Origin: Aplectana chamaeleonis
Taxonomy: Eukaryota; Nematoda; Chromadorea; Rhabditida; Cosmocercidae
DNA: 64,000 bases
Assembly: GCA_029168955.1 (NCBI GenBank)
Contig: JAPDOI010001353.1
Span: forward strand, 62,001-126,000
Direction: 5' to 3'
Numbering within the stretch: position 1 is the first letter of the stretch; each line of letters starts with the position of its first letter. This document shows positions 31,024-41,714 of this stretch, piece after piece. The notes beneath the pieces were generated by a model. The model was not told where the DNA came from. It saw only the letters and a list, made by a program, of their open reading frames with translations, and did not search any database. The translations under genes and the position numbers were made by a program.

Positions 31024-33300
31024 TATAGTTGTGCTTTTTGACTAAACGGACCGAATGAATGAATGAATGAATATATTCGACTTCAAATTTTTCGAATAAA
31101 CGAATGAATGAATATATTCGACTTTAAATTTTTCGAATAAACGAATGAATGAATATATTCGACTTCAAAATTTTCGAATGAACGAATGAATGATATACTC
31201 GATTCTCTATTTCGAATGAATGAATATCGAAAATCGAATAATTTCGAATAAATGAATTAATTTAACTACGGGCCAACCGAATTCAGAGTTTTGCGACGCT
31301 ACTGCTTTGAAGAGGCAGTTTTTAAGATTGGCATCGAAAGTTTTTGAACTGCTCAATATTTTCAATTTTCCGCTCAGGCAGGGTACATGAGTGGCGGCTC
31401 GCAAAATCGATGCGCATCGTTTCTACACTAGCAGCAGCGTCTGATGCCACCCACAGCGGTTCTCTTCATCCAACGCCAGCGCGTCACGAGCGGGCGTTTC
31501 GTTAGACCCCGTTCAGAATTCATTCGCGTCACGACGCGATGTTATAATCAGCCTACATCTCGATCACGCTACGTCGCGTCGCGTCTTCGCTGGGTGTCCA
31601 CAGTGAAGAGGCGCGATACATTCGAAATGACGTGCTTTCTCCTAGAACAATAGCGGTCGTATAGCGAGATGGGAGCTGTTCGGCCCGCCACGCGCCAGCG
31701 ATTCCATTAGTGCTACTGTCTGCGTTGGGGATAGTGTTCGCGGAATTTCTGGATTAGGCGTGATTCCTAGCTTTTTTTCGCTTTTCGTGAATTTGTTACT
31801 TCGACATTGTCTGCCCTAACGAGTATGAGCCGCAGAACTTGCTGTTATTTGATATTTACTCCACCCCTTTGAGTAGTACTCATTTTGCCACCTATTCGTT
31901 TTTATTTCGTTTATAAAAATCGATAAAAAAGAACAAAATCCAAATTAGCTATCGTCGACAGCCATAGAAGCACCTTGTCAAAGGTTGGGAAAAAATATAC
32001 ACATCTCGCTCTATTGAGAATTCCCGTGCTTACTTTGATCTAGCGCATATGTCGTGGTTTCAATTGCCCTATCAATTTTCGCGGCTTTAGCTTTGGCTGC
32101 TAAAAAATGCTCAGTCGGTACCCTGGATCTCCATCAAATTTCAGGTTCAACTTTGAAAACCGCAAAGTTTTGCTGAAAACCAAAAAAAGCGTTGGATAGA
32201 AGACGATTTACACTTTCGACCAGTATTGCCCTTACCAGAAGAAAATTCCGGTCCGCAGTTGTGGACAAACGCTGTTGCAGGACGTAAGGTGATCAAGTCG
32301 TGGTGGGACGAAGGTTGATCGTGCCGGGACTACGTGGTCCACCAGTATTGTCATCGTGTCGCGTGCTGCCATAGCGGGTTTCTTGCGAGTGTGACCAGAG
32401 ATTCGCTCTGGTGAAAGCACTTTTTCAAGTACTCGTCGAAAACAGATTTATTTTGAAACACATATCATCACTGGGAAGTTGAGGCGTTTCCATGTTTAAT
32501 GAGGTTTGAGGCTGTATTTGAGCTCATTACTCATCAGTTACGAATTACAATTAATGAGTTACGAGGATTTGAAAATTACGATTTACGCAATTACTTTCGT
32601 TATACAGCCCTGACTCACACTAGTGCTGGTCAGGATGGAGCGGAACAAAAATATGAAATTTCGGGAATCGGTTTTCGGGTTTCGGAACTAAAACTTTTTA
32701 TCGGGTTTCGGAAATCACGGGTTTAAGAAAAACGCCTGAAAATGCTCGGAAATGCGGGTTTCGGAACGCGAAATGCGTGAAAACTCAGAAAATATCTGAT
32801 ATTTTCTTCCTCCCTGATGACCTGATATTTTCGCATTCCGCAGCGTTTTTTTTGCGGTTTTCGAAATGCGGAACGCGGAAGGGCAAAAAATGCGCGAAAC
32901 TGGGGGGTTCGGAACGCGAAACGCGAAACTCCTGCCCATCCCTGGTGCTGGTGCACTTACTGGCCCTTCGAAAAATTTCTGTATGATCCGGTAAAGGCTG
33001 TGTTAGATTATTCGAATAAATTGGAAGATCGAATATGTTCAAATAATTGTCAGTGTCGATAGTCGATATCAAATGATAATCAAATAAGAGGTTTTTTCAA
33101 TAGTCGATTTCGAATAATGATCGAATATCTGTTTTTTTCGATAGTCGATTTCGAATAATGATCGAATATCAGTTTTTTTCGATAGTCGATTTCGAATAAT
33201 AATCGAAAATCGGGATTTTTCGATTACTCGATAATCGAATAAATAATCGAATAGTTTATTCGAATGTTTATTCGATTGCGAATATTCGAGCACAACTATA
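31024..33300. mobile_element. hAT-like element, 2.28 kb, nested
   Basis: Terminal inverted repeats TATAGTTGTGCT at 31024-31035 and AGCACAACTATA at 33289-33300, flanked by a perfect 8-bp duplication AAGGGTAA (31016-31023; 33301-33308). Subterminal TTCGAATA/TCGAATAATGA repeats fill both ends (31050-31260; 33010-33290). No transposase ORF. A hAT-like MITE lies within it at 32631-32944. Confidence 0.9.
32631..32944. mobile_element. hAT-like MITE, 314 bp
   Basis: Ends CAGGATGGAGCGG and, inverted, CAGGGATGGGCAGG, flanked by the perfect 8-bp duplication GTGCTGGT (32623-32630; 32945-32952). The interior has inverted TTTCGGGTTTCGGAA and AACGCGAAACGCGAA runs. It is the innermost of four layers. Confidence 0.92.
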
Positions 33301-33510
33301 AAGGGTAAGGGTATTCTTGATATTCTAGCAATTGTCGAAACCTCGGAATTTCTATAGTTTCTAACATTGATGTGAACCGTTCTCCCTTTTATATCACGTT
33401 ACCTCTGCGATATAAGAAAGTATAAAAAACAAGAGACACTGTTAAAACTCGAAACAAGTAAGGTGAACACATAGAAATGTCATTACTACCAGCCATAATG
33501 CAGTAATGAC

Positions 33511-33576
33511 CCCACAGTATTCGAACCATCTTTCAATTGCTTCGTAGTCCAACGCCTAACCGACCGAGCCACGGTG
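33511..33576 (-). other. tRNA-like sequence with A and B boxes (SINE fragment or tRNA pseudogene)
   Basis: The minus strand reads TGGCTCGGTCGGTTAGGCG (an A-box match), an ACG-like anticodon loop in ACTACGAAG, then GGTTCGAATAC (a B-box match). Spacing is tRNA-like, but the anticodon and acceptor stems do not pair, so it is not a working tRNA. Internal pol III promoter boxes like these are typical of tRNA-derived SINEs. Confidence 0.6.
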
Positions 33577-33925
33577 TGCTGCTAGCTCACCCCGACTACC
33601 ACATTGCAGTGATCGGTGGTTTGAATGCAACGAGCATTGTTCAGGGGATCAATGAATAAGTCATAACTCGAGAACCTAGCTAGATTTCATCTTCAAACTT
33701 CTAGAAGAACCTTTTCAGATGATTTCAAGGCCACTGTATAGCTCACATTTGTGCTACGTCCTCCCAATCCAACGTTCTGGTTTCTTCCCTTTTTTTGATA
33801 GTTTTTGATCTACCCGTGAGGACTGAGTGAAATTTTAAAATCTCAAATTGTTTCTTTTTAACTCCTCTACAACCCTCAAAAGACCATTTTTCAAAACTCC
33901 ATTTTATGTTCGAAGTGGTCCCTTG

Positions 33926-34210
33926 TTAGAGCTTTTTGCAAACACTTCGAATTCTCCCATGGTCCGAATAGGATTATACATTTTAAAGTCATCCGCGAAT
34001 GCCGCGCAGCCAACGTTGCTCAAGGTTATAAACGAGGAAAGCTCATACGTATAAATATCAAAGAGAATCGGTGAAAGCAGCCTTGGTTGGAGCGAGCTGT
34101 CCTTTTTGTGTCTGAACGTCGTTATCAGCAAGCATCTCTCAGTATGGTCGGCGCCCGCAACTGGTCATTGATCAAAATAGAGAGCTCTTCAGAAGTGAAC
34201 CTTAGTTTTT
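33926..34210 (-). pseudogene. LINE C: RT palm fragment
   Basis: Minus-strand reading with LSPILFDIYTYELSSF (motif B) and AAFADDFKMYNPI (motif C, FADD), preceded in shifted frames by FTSEELSILINDQLR. It is the upstream half of the LINE fragment at 29693-29859. The family resembles LINE A but the sequences are distinct. Confidence 0.83.
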
Positions 34211-34525
34211 GCTGATATGAGGTTTAGAAAATCATAAGGCTTGCGAGTTGTTATGGGCTGATGCGTTGCTCGCTTGGGCCTCAAAAATCAGAACAGTCGT
34301 GTTCGGGAATGGCGTTTACCAGATATGGTCAATTTTCACATGTATGTGGGGTGTTTGACTCAGACAACGTACAAAGTCTGTGTCTAACCCTCTCAGTTGG
34401 CTGGTGAGTACATTTGGCATTGCAACCTCGCGCGTACATTGTGAAGCCGAACGCTGCGTCGAATAGCCGAACGCTGCGTCGAATATTGCTGCGAATAATA
34501 TACTATATTCGCTGTTTTTTTTTAG

Positions 34526-35073
34526 ACGAATTACCTCTTGTGGAGATGATGAAGAAACGTATGGAGGAGAACGGTGGAGCAGCAGCGCCATCCAGTAATG
34601 TAAGGGAACTCAGCGAGAATTCTGGTGGGTAAGACGAATACGGAGCTTTCTACGGGTCTTCCTTTTTTGGAGTAACAAGAAATTTATGCCCTACTATTGC
34701 ATTTCAGCTCCTTTAAGGCCGTTCATAATTGCTCGTTCGCAGCAACAGAAGGCAGTATTTGGGCTGGGTTATCCATCCATTCCGACTATGACTGTTGATG
34801 AGTGGTACAACCAGCGGTTTGGAAACGCTTCTTCTACAGCTCTTCAACAACAATATCAACGAAAGGATTATGATGAAAGGTGGCCCGATAGTTTGATTGA
34901 TGCGATATGGATGGTTAGAAAGGTGTGCTTGTGGTTTAAGTGACGAGAAAGCGGCATGTTCGACGGTTTGCGAACAAGAAGAGGATGAACGAGAAAGAGC
35001 AAGGCTGATGAGGTGGGACGAATACAAAGATGATCATCGTCGAGGATGGGGTAATACGCACAACAAGGGTTGA
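34526..35073 (+). CDS. ppfr-4: IGBP1/TAP42 (alpha-4) homologue, 3' exons
   Basis: Exon 34526-34624 follows TTTTTTTTTAG and continues ESIE in phase 1 as DELPLVEMMKKRMEENGG. Donor GTGGGT at 34625 keeps phase 1; the next acceptor is ATTTCAG at 34707. The last exon has PLRPFIIARSQQQKAVFGLG and YPSIPTMTVDEWYNQRF, the most conserved alpha-4 block. In this frame a stop comes at 34941 (..WMVRKVCLWFK). The family's C-terminus is nevertheless present in the +1 frame, as ERARLMRWDEYKDDHRRGWGN and a stop at 35071-35073 (human REWDDWKDTHPRGYGN). An indel between about 34894 and 34940, a sequencing error or a true mutation, must separate the two. No intron of usable size fits. The gene lies just upstream of PHAX on the same strand. 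Confidence 0.9.
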
Positions 35074-35380
35074 TGTGTGTGTGTGTTTTTTTCAAGCAAA
35101 TTTCGATGTTTTGTATGTGTACCCTCAGGCAGCTTCTTAATAACCCTGTGCGTATTTTGCCGGTAGCGGATGTACTTGATATATTCGTTCTATATAATAT
35201 ACTATGATTCTTTTATTTTTCCGAGTGCCCTAGCGATTGTTTGAGTAGCAGATTGTTTTAACGGGAGTATAAAATGTGTCATAACTTTGAGTTGAACGTG
35301 TCATCGCAGCGGTTATCCAACCGTTCTTATACGTATGTTTAGCATTTCTGAGCTCTCAGAAGATATTATTTCGATGGGAT

Positions 35381-35389
35381 TTTTTTCAG
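35381..35389 (+). promoter_or_regulatory. 3' splice acceptor, likely trans-splice site of PHAX
   Basis: TTTTTTCAG ends at 35389, six bases before the PHAX ATG at 35396, with no upstream exon in frame. In nematodes such an acceptor next to the start codon marks spliced-leader addition. The stop of ppfr-4 is about 316 bp upstream on the same strand; an operon-type (SL2-like) acceptor is possible. Confidence 0.65.
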
Positions 35390-35395
35390 CCGGTG

Positions 35396-38300
35396 ATGGA
35401 GTACAGGAGGAGAAAACGCGGTGAGTAGATTGCTTAAGATTTTCCATTTCCATCATGTGGTATTCAGCCTAGGAGTTTTTAGATTCGGAATCCTCGGATA
35501 AGGACGATGACGATCTGCCTTTGAATGCCAAGGATTCATCGGATAACACTGATGAGGTAGCCAGCGTTAACAACCACTGTTCTCAGAAGGCGTGTCGACT
35601 AAGAAATTTATTCTAGGTCGGTGAGGGCCCAGTCGCTAAAAAGGCTGGGAAGCTTTGGGGAGATGTGTTGATGGAACAAAGTTTGTTGCAGAGAGGATCT
35701 CGAATATCTTTGGAGAAGAAAAACGTGAGTGTATTCACAGCGCCTGCTGCTGCTTATTCCCAGAAGATGACCCTATTAATGCAGTCGATTTAGAATGAAA
35801 GTCGAGTTGTGCGCGGAGTCGAATCATATCATGTCCCATCAGGCTACGTTCGTGTGGAGAAAAAGGAGTTTGAAACGGTAAGATCTTCTTGATTCTAATG
35901 TCCAGCATAAGCGGTAGAGTAAATAATGGCTGACATCTAATCACAGGGTCCAGCGGGATTGTGACTCTGCGCAAGGGAGGGGAGTAGTAAGATTTTTGGT
36001 TCACTCAGCCGGAGAAGCGGCGTCTCAAATTTTGAAAAAAAAAAGACTTAAAGTGTACAGAAAATTCCCTACAGAATGATACCTCAATGTCCCCAAAGGA
36101 ATATTCTCTGAAATCCAAATCACTTGGCAGCAAAAGTTCGAATCCGGCACTTTCGCAAAAGTGCGCAACGAACCTTTTTTTTGAAGGTCAAAAACGCGCA
36201 TTACTGTTTGCGAAATCCGGAATCGGACCTTTATGCTTCTGTACCCCACTGGGCAAATTTTGGGTGAAGGCACATTTTTCAAACTTTGCACAGACTGATA
36301 GCGTTTTGGACTTTTGCGGATTTTCGGTTGGGCGCTTATTTACATCTCTGAAAGCGTTTAAAGAATGTTGCAGATTTCACTCGAAACCTTCAAGGTGGGT
36401 TATTTGGGGCGCTGATCACGAAGCTGGTGTTTATTTGACGATTTTCCGAGCTTTTCGACTTGATTCGTTCAAAGCTCCCCAACGGAGGGGGGGGGGAGTT
36501 GATGGCAAATCGCGACGTTTGCCGATTTCCGGAGTGCTGCGATAGATATGGCTCAAATTGTTGCTCTGGGGGTTGTTTTCAGTGACAAACACGAATCTGC
36601 GATCCGTCCATCGATTTTTGATAGATTATGTTACGGTAGGTTACGGTGGGTATACGGTAGCTTGGTCAAAGCCTCAGATTTGGCTCAAAATTTCTCTTTG
36701 GGTGTTATTTGGAACGCCGAACACGAATTTGAGGTCCATACAGTAACCATAAGTCTAGCGACAAACAGACCTCAGGTTTACGTTCAGCGCTCTGAATAAC
36801 CCCAAGTTGATAGTTCTGAGCCGAATACGAAAGTTTTTTTTGCAAACACCCAAAAAATTGGCTGATGGGAACCCTTACCTTTTCACGAAGCTTTATAAAC
36901 GCTTATAACTTTGTTCAGAGGTGTCCGTAGCAAAATCCGATGTCAAAGTCGGAGACAGCTAAGCAGAATCGACCAGAAAACTCTTTCAAATGGTGGGGTT
37001 GGCCATGCGAGGTTCCCTAGCTAGTTCTCGAAGTGTCCTGTGTAACATCGCTAACATTTCCCCTCATAAGGAAATCTGAATTCCCTTTTTTTAAAGTTCT
37101 TAACTTAGTGCTTAATGAGCCATTCTAGCGATAACGCGCTAAAATGCTGTGATAACGAAGTATCCATTTGCGGGGGGAGTTACTGGAGGTTCTGAACACG
37201 GATATGAGGTTCCTTTTCAGTTTAACAAAAAATTGAACGATTTGTCTGAGTAAAAAAATTGAAAAGGTATATTTTTTTTAGTTGCAAATAAGCTAGGAAC
37301 GTCTTTCACCTAGAGGAGCGGAAATTTTTGGAAATTCTCACTAAATTTGGTCTTCAAGAGGGGGGGGGTCGTAGCTCCGACGAGGTCCAGCTCAACGGCC
37401 TGTCGAACCCTGACTAACCCGGTTATGATTTGATCGGGCCTTTTCGTTCAAGTCTCTTAAACATTTCACGGTGTTATGTATGATCTACCTGAGAGCCATC
37501 ACAAAATTCTTCAAGTTCTTCTTGAAGGACCTCTTGGACAGCTGTAACACCGTTGGGAGTTTTCCAGTATTTGGCTATATACATTGGATCTTCCTCTCCT
37601 TCGGATAATTATACAGAAAGCTGGAGTGAGCAATCAACAGTGTTCTGAAAACTTACCGTTTACGAGGTTTCCTCCAAACCAGTGTTGTTTCTGAGGACTA
37701 GTCCTGAGGTGGTTCTCTCAATCCACAATAAAAGTGCTTGTCGTAGCAGTATGGAAGTTTTTTGTTTCAACGTGAACACTGATGTCAAAGAAATGCGAAA
37801 GGGAAAATTTGGATTGCAAACTGGTCTACTCGTATTTTTTCACCATCAAGTGTTGCTATTCTCTTAAATTGCCGTTTCAGATCAGCAAATCGGCTGAATC
37901 AAAAACGACATCCGCTGGAGATGATTTATTCGGGGATTCTCCAGTTGATCTTTCAGCGGAAACTGCGTTCTGTGAACGTATTTCGGGAGATGATTGGTAT
38001 TCCCGCGGTCGAGATGTTCTTCGTAACGCGATGAGCAGGAGAGGAGGTGCAAATCATCTTTCAAATCTGTTGTGTCCATGAGGCGTTTAATTCTTTTAGA
38101 TCCTCTCCCGAGCTACTCTAGTTCTGAGGCTACCTCTAGTCGTGGCAAGGGTCCTCATGGTCGGTTTTTCCGTGGGCGCGGCCGAGGTGGGTTTGTGGAC
38201 AGGGGAGAGAGTAATGGCCTGAAGCGCTCATGGACAGGCAGGGTGCGTGTCATATGTTTTTAAATTCATTCACATCTTAAGTTTGTATCTTATGCCTGAA

Positions 38301-38924
38301 TTTGAAGATAAGCGATCCTGCGCAGTTGCTTACTGCGAATTATTCTCTGGAAACCTTGATGGCGGTGGAATTTGCTGCTGATGTTACCATAGATCAGCTT
38401 GGAGATGAGATCGCAAAGGCTATGGGAGAACGTGATCCTAAAACGGTGAAGGACATAGTGAATGCGTGTGGGACCGAAAAGGTAATATAGAGATGAGATC
38501 CTTATTCTAAAAAGATTCCTTTGAAATTGTGGTTCTTCAGGCTATATCGCTCTTCGAAGAAACGCGAAAAGTCGAGTCTACTGGAGGGATGATGGTAATT
38601 AGTCGTAATTAATAGTTTGATGCGTTTTTAGATCCAGTATGAGTTATGAGGTTCCAGATTGAAAATGGGCAACGAAGGCGGACTCCCGGAGGCGTTTTCA
38701 TTTCGTTGTTCAAGTTGGATTCCGATATTCCTGAGGATGTGAAGGTAAGGTGCAAGCTTTTGCTGATACTGAAGTCCCATTATTTATAGATGCTTTCTAA
38801 AAGCCGTCTGTTACCTTTCATCTGCTTTTAGAAACGTCTCTTCGGTGAGACCAAGCAGGAGGCGCGGAAGTTGTGTCGGGCTCGTAGGAAAGGCCACATC
38901 AACTTTGCAGATGATGTTGCCAAG
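35396..38924 (+). CDS. PHAX: PHAX snRNA export adaptor homologue, exons 1-10
   Basis: PHAX links capped U snRNA and the cap-binding complex to CRM1/RanGTP for nuclear export. Exons: 35396-35420, 35483-35556, 35617-35724, 35794-35877, 37881-38046, 38100-38242, 38308-38481, 38541-38594, 38658-38744 and 38832-38924. All join in phase; with exon 11 (52734-52883) they give 385 codons, against 394 in human. Visible are an acidic N-terminus (ESSDKDDDD), the PHAX block AGKLWGDVLMEQSLLQ, a glycine-arginine stretch (GRFFRGRGRGGFVDRG) before the RNA-binding domain, and that domain itself (DQLGDEIAKAMGERDPKTVK, ISLFEETRKVESTGG, NGQRRRTPGGVFISLFK). Most acceptors are TTTCAG or TTTTAG; the one at 38307 (TTTGAAG) is weak. 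Intron 4 is 2.0 kb and holds dispersed repeats. Confidence 0.92.
35878..37880. other. PHAX intron 4 with dispersed repeats
   Basis: A 2.0-kb intron whose 36080-37050 part belongs to the dispersed family with TTCGTGTTCAGCG / CACGAATCTG motifs and TTACGGTAGGTTACGGTGGG. No coding sequence. G runs at 36486 and 37361. Confidence 0.7.
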
Positions 38925-38961
38925 GTAATACTAGATGCTGTTAAATAGCGTTTTTTTTTAG

Positions 38962-39615
38962 CTGTGGATCTATGGTTGCGAGACGGACCTGTTTTTTGCG
39001 ATGAGTTCAAAAAGTGAGGGGGAGCTGCAGAGGTCAACGTGCAGTCTATACCTTGCGAGGCATAGATTTGACAACAGATCCAAACTGATTTTGAGAAACG
39101 GTTTTATTTCGGATTGATAGGTGTATCCAGATGTTTTGAAAATTGGTTTAGAGCTAAAGGAGGTCGGCGAATGCCTCATGACGTCAGTAGGGTGCCTTCA
39201 ACTATTTAAATAATTGCGATTTAAAGAAAAGGTGTCTTCTGTTGCGAATGATTTGCAAAGTCAGCGGGTTGCGAAGTATTTGAAGATGGATCGTCATGTT
39301 TTATCGAGTTTTTTGTTTTCATTGCGGTGGGACGCGATTTCGTTGCTCGAGTACGGAAGGGCAACGACGCAAACTCGATCGACATTCAACCATTTCAACA
39401 TAAAAAATCTGCTGGCTGAGCAGTAATTCGTTAGTGTTCCCTCGACTGATATCGTTTGGTCTTATGACAGCTTGGTCCAGCCAGCTGGTGGGCAACCTGT
39501 CGACGATGAGTTGGCTGCAGAACAAACTGCGTAAAAATATGGACCGCTCACAAGCTTCCGCAGTAAGAAATACCTTTTCAGCCAAGGTGTGCAGTGAGGA
39601 AGAAGATCACTTTTA
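38962..39615 (+). other. Unidentified coding-like block in PHAX intron 10
   Basis: Successive plus-strand readings look protein-like but match nothing I know: LWIYGCETDLFFAMSSKSEG (open from TTTTTTTTTAG at 38961, phase-compatible with exon 10), VYPDVLKIGLELKEVGECLM, then VANDLQSQRVAKYLKMDRHV continuing to a stop at 39424, and PSTDIVWSYDSLVQPAGGQP. They could be exons of a nested gene, an alternative PHAX end, or a decayed element. The 37-bp intron needed to join it to exon 10 would be very short. Confidence 0.35.
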
Positions 39616-39619
39616 GTGA

Positions 39620-41080
39620 ATTAAATTGTGATCAATATCAGACTCGGGGGAAAAGAGGATTCCGTTAAAGGTAGTGTTTACGATAATCTTCGATTTTGCG
39701 GTTAATCGCTAAGTCGATTTTTTTTGGCTCCCAGGTAGAACTAAAAGAACGAAGAAATCGAGAAAAACGCACCAGAAAAACACGAAATCCTTTACTCTCA
39801 CCCCCTTTACTGTCACTGCTCTCTGTTGCTCCGTTCCTTTCTTCGGACCTTAACTAATGCTGTTTTGCCTAAAATTTCCTTCCATTTTCGATTAGCCCCT
39901 TTTGAACTGGTGACAACCACCGTGAACATGTTCATCCAACCGGACAACTAGTTCAGGCCAGAGAATAATGTCACTGAAATAAGACGGTTTAGTGCGTTTC
40001 TCGCGGTTTCTTCGTAAATTTGGTAACACTTGGTGGCCAATGCGTTGTTTTGAATGAAAAACTATGGAGCGAAAATCATCGTGAACCTCCTCATAATTGA
40101 TGTGCCCTCTGCAGTAGTATCTCTTCAGAAATGGCCTGTTCGGGCTGAAACTTCGCCAATCTGTATAGGGTGGCTATTAAAGGCAGGGTTTGCGATGAAA
40201 ACGGCTTTTGAGCTCTCTTCAAGCTAATGTAGGTTTGGTCATCACAAAAGTAAAAATAAGTCAAAAACCCCGGAAATTTGCGGGAGAAACGCTCAAAAGC
40301 AAGGTATAAAGACTAATTACCGGTGTCGGCCGGCCCCCTAATTAACGGGATTTTCATTAATGTTCGCTCAACCGTTTTTTATTCTGCTGTTAAAGTAGTC
40401 AGTAGTCTCCAGAAATGTTAAGGATTTATTTAAAAAGCAAAATATAAGTTGACAAAATAGGCATTTATAGAAATCTCGATAATTGGGGGCGGGCGGACAC
40501 CAAACTATAACTTATTCCTGAGGGTTTTTTCTACAACTTTTCTCTTATTTTCACATTTGTGATGGCCCGATCTACCTTCTCATGACGATAGCCCAACAAC
40601 CGTTTTTATCGCGAACCCTGCCTTTAAGTATATTCCGCTCGTGAGGATGCTGTAAGAGCTCCTAAAGTCTGCAATAGCTAATACAAAGTTGGATGAATAC
40701 GCATTAGGATACTTGTTGTTTCCCATGAGTGTGTTCAAAGAACTCAGCCCTATTCTGGTGTTTTGGAAAAAACACTACTTACTTGAATTGTTAGTAGATG
40801 GGCTAGTCCATTGAATTGTATATGGATAAGATGAGGGGCTAAAAATCTCCGACTTGGAAACTGGGATAGTTCTTTTTTCGCTAAATATGAGAGTAGGCAT
40901 TGACGGATACGGGGCGTACACACTCTTGTGTGTGCACAAAGTCTCATTGAAAGTACAATTGATACCCGAAGAAGCAATTCACCCACGTATTCACAGAAAT
41001 ACGCTTTTTCTTCACAGCGAAATATCTAAGGTCTTGTGTGTTTCTATGGCACGCGTCACTAATTTCTTTAAAACGACCAC
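39620..41080. other. Non-genic intron DNA with a TTAA-flanked inverted-repeat element
   Basis: The only structure seen is an inverted repeat at 40177-40627: TTAAAGGCAGGGTTTGCGAT and its inverted copy ATCGCGAACCCTGCCTTTAA. About 450 bp, with TTAA at both outer edges (as in piggyBac-type MITEs, though TA or none is also possible). No gene. Confidence 0.6.
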
Positions 41081-41714
41081 TTCTGTGCCCGGCAGCGATT
41101 TCGCACCCGCTGCTGCAGGCGGTAGCGATTATGTTCATAGTGCATAGCGCCATGGTTAATCGGAGCAAATCAATTGTGGTGAGCGCGAAGCGCTCACCAG
41201 ATTTGGCTTTGATTCGCCATCGCGCAACCCCCTGATCTCAGTATCAGGGTCCAGAGTGAACGTAGGAAGTCCGTTCTTTTTGCATTTAATATACTTTAGA
41301 AAGTTGAATAACTGTTCAAAAAATGGTCTGGAATGGTTACCTGAGATTCGAGAAAAATTGTCAAAACCACGTGATTTTGGTCGAAGAAAGGGTTCATCTC
41401 CTTTTTTTCAGTTGGCGTACATGATCTTGTTGGAACACTTATCGTTGAGCTAGAAAGCTGATTTTTGGCCAGAAAGTTTGTTATGATTGCCGTTAGCTCC
41501 TGACAAAATTTGAAGTTGGTAGCTCAATTTTTGCGGGACCTCAAAATTGAGGGTCAAGTGAGACAAAAACACGTAAACATGTTATTATAAACCATCCGAC
41601 GTTTACTCATTCGTAAAAATGATCTAATGAAATAAACACCGTCACTGATAGGCATTTGTTTAGGATTGAACGCTTCAATCAATACGGCGGGATCTTGGAT
41701 GTATTTTTAGAACG

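Larger units (their letters stand above)
29860..33925. mobile_element. Long-TIR DNA element inserted in LINE C
   Basis: About 127 bp at each end are inverted copies (29860-29986 and 33799-33925), starting CAAGGGAC and including CGAACATAAAATGGAGTTTT and CACTCAGTCCTCACGGGTAG. The ends fall inside LINE C's RT. No target duplication is clear, so the superfamily is open. The interior contains the dispersed ACGAATCTGAGGTC-type repeats (30060-30660) and, nested, the hAT-like element 31024-33300. No transposase is seen. Confidence 0.82.

Noticed and set aside
33511..33576. Functional tRNA-Arg(ACG)
   Set aside because: Anticodon and acceptor stems do not pair.
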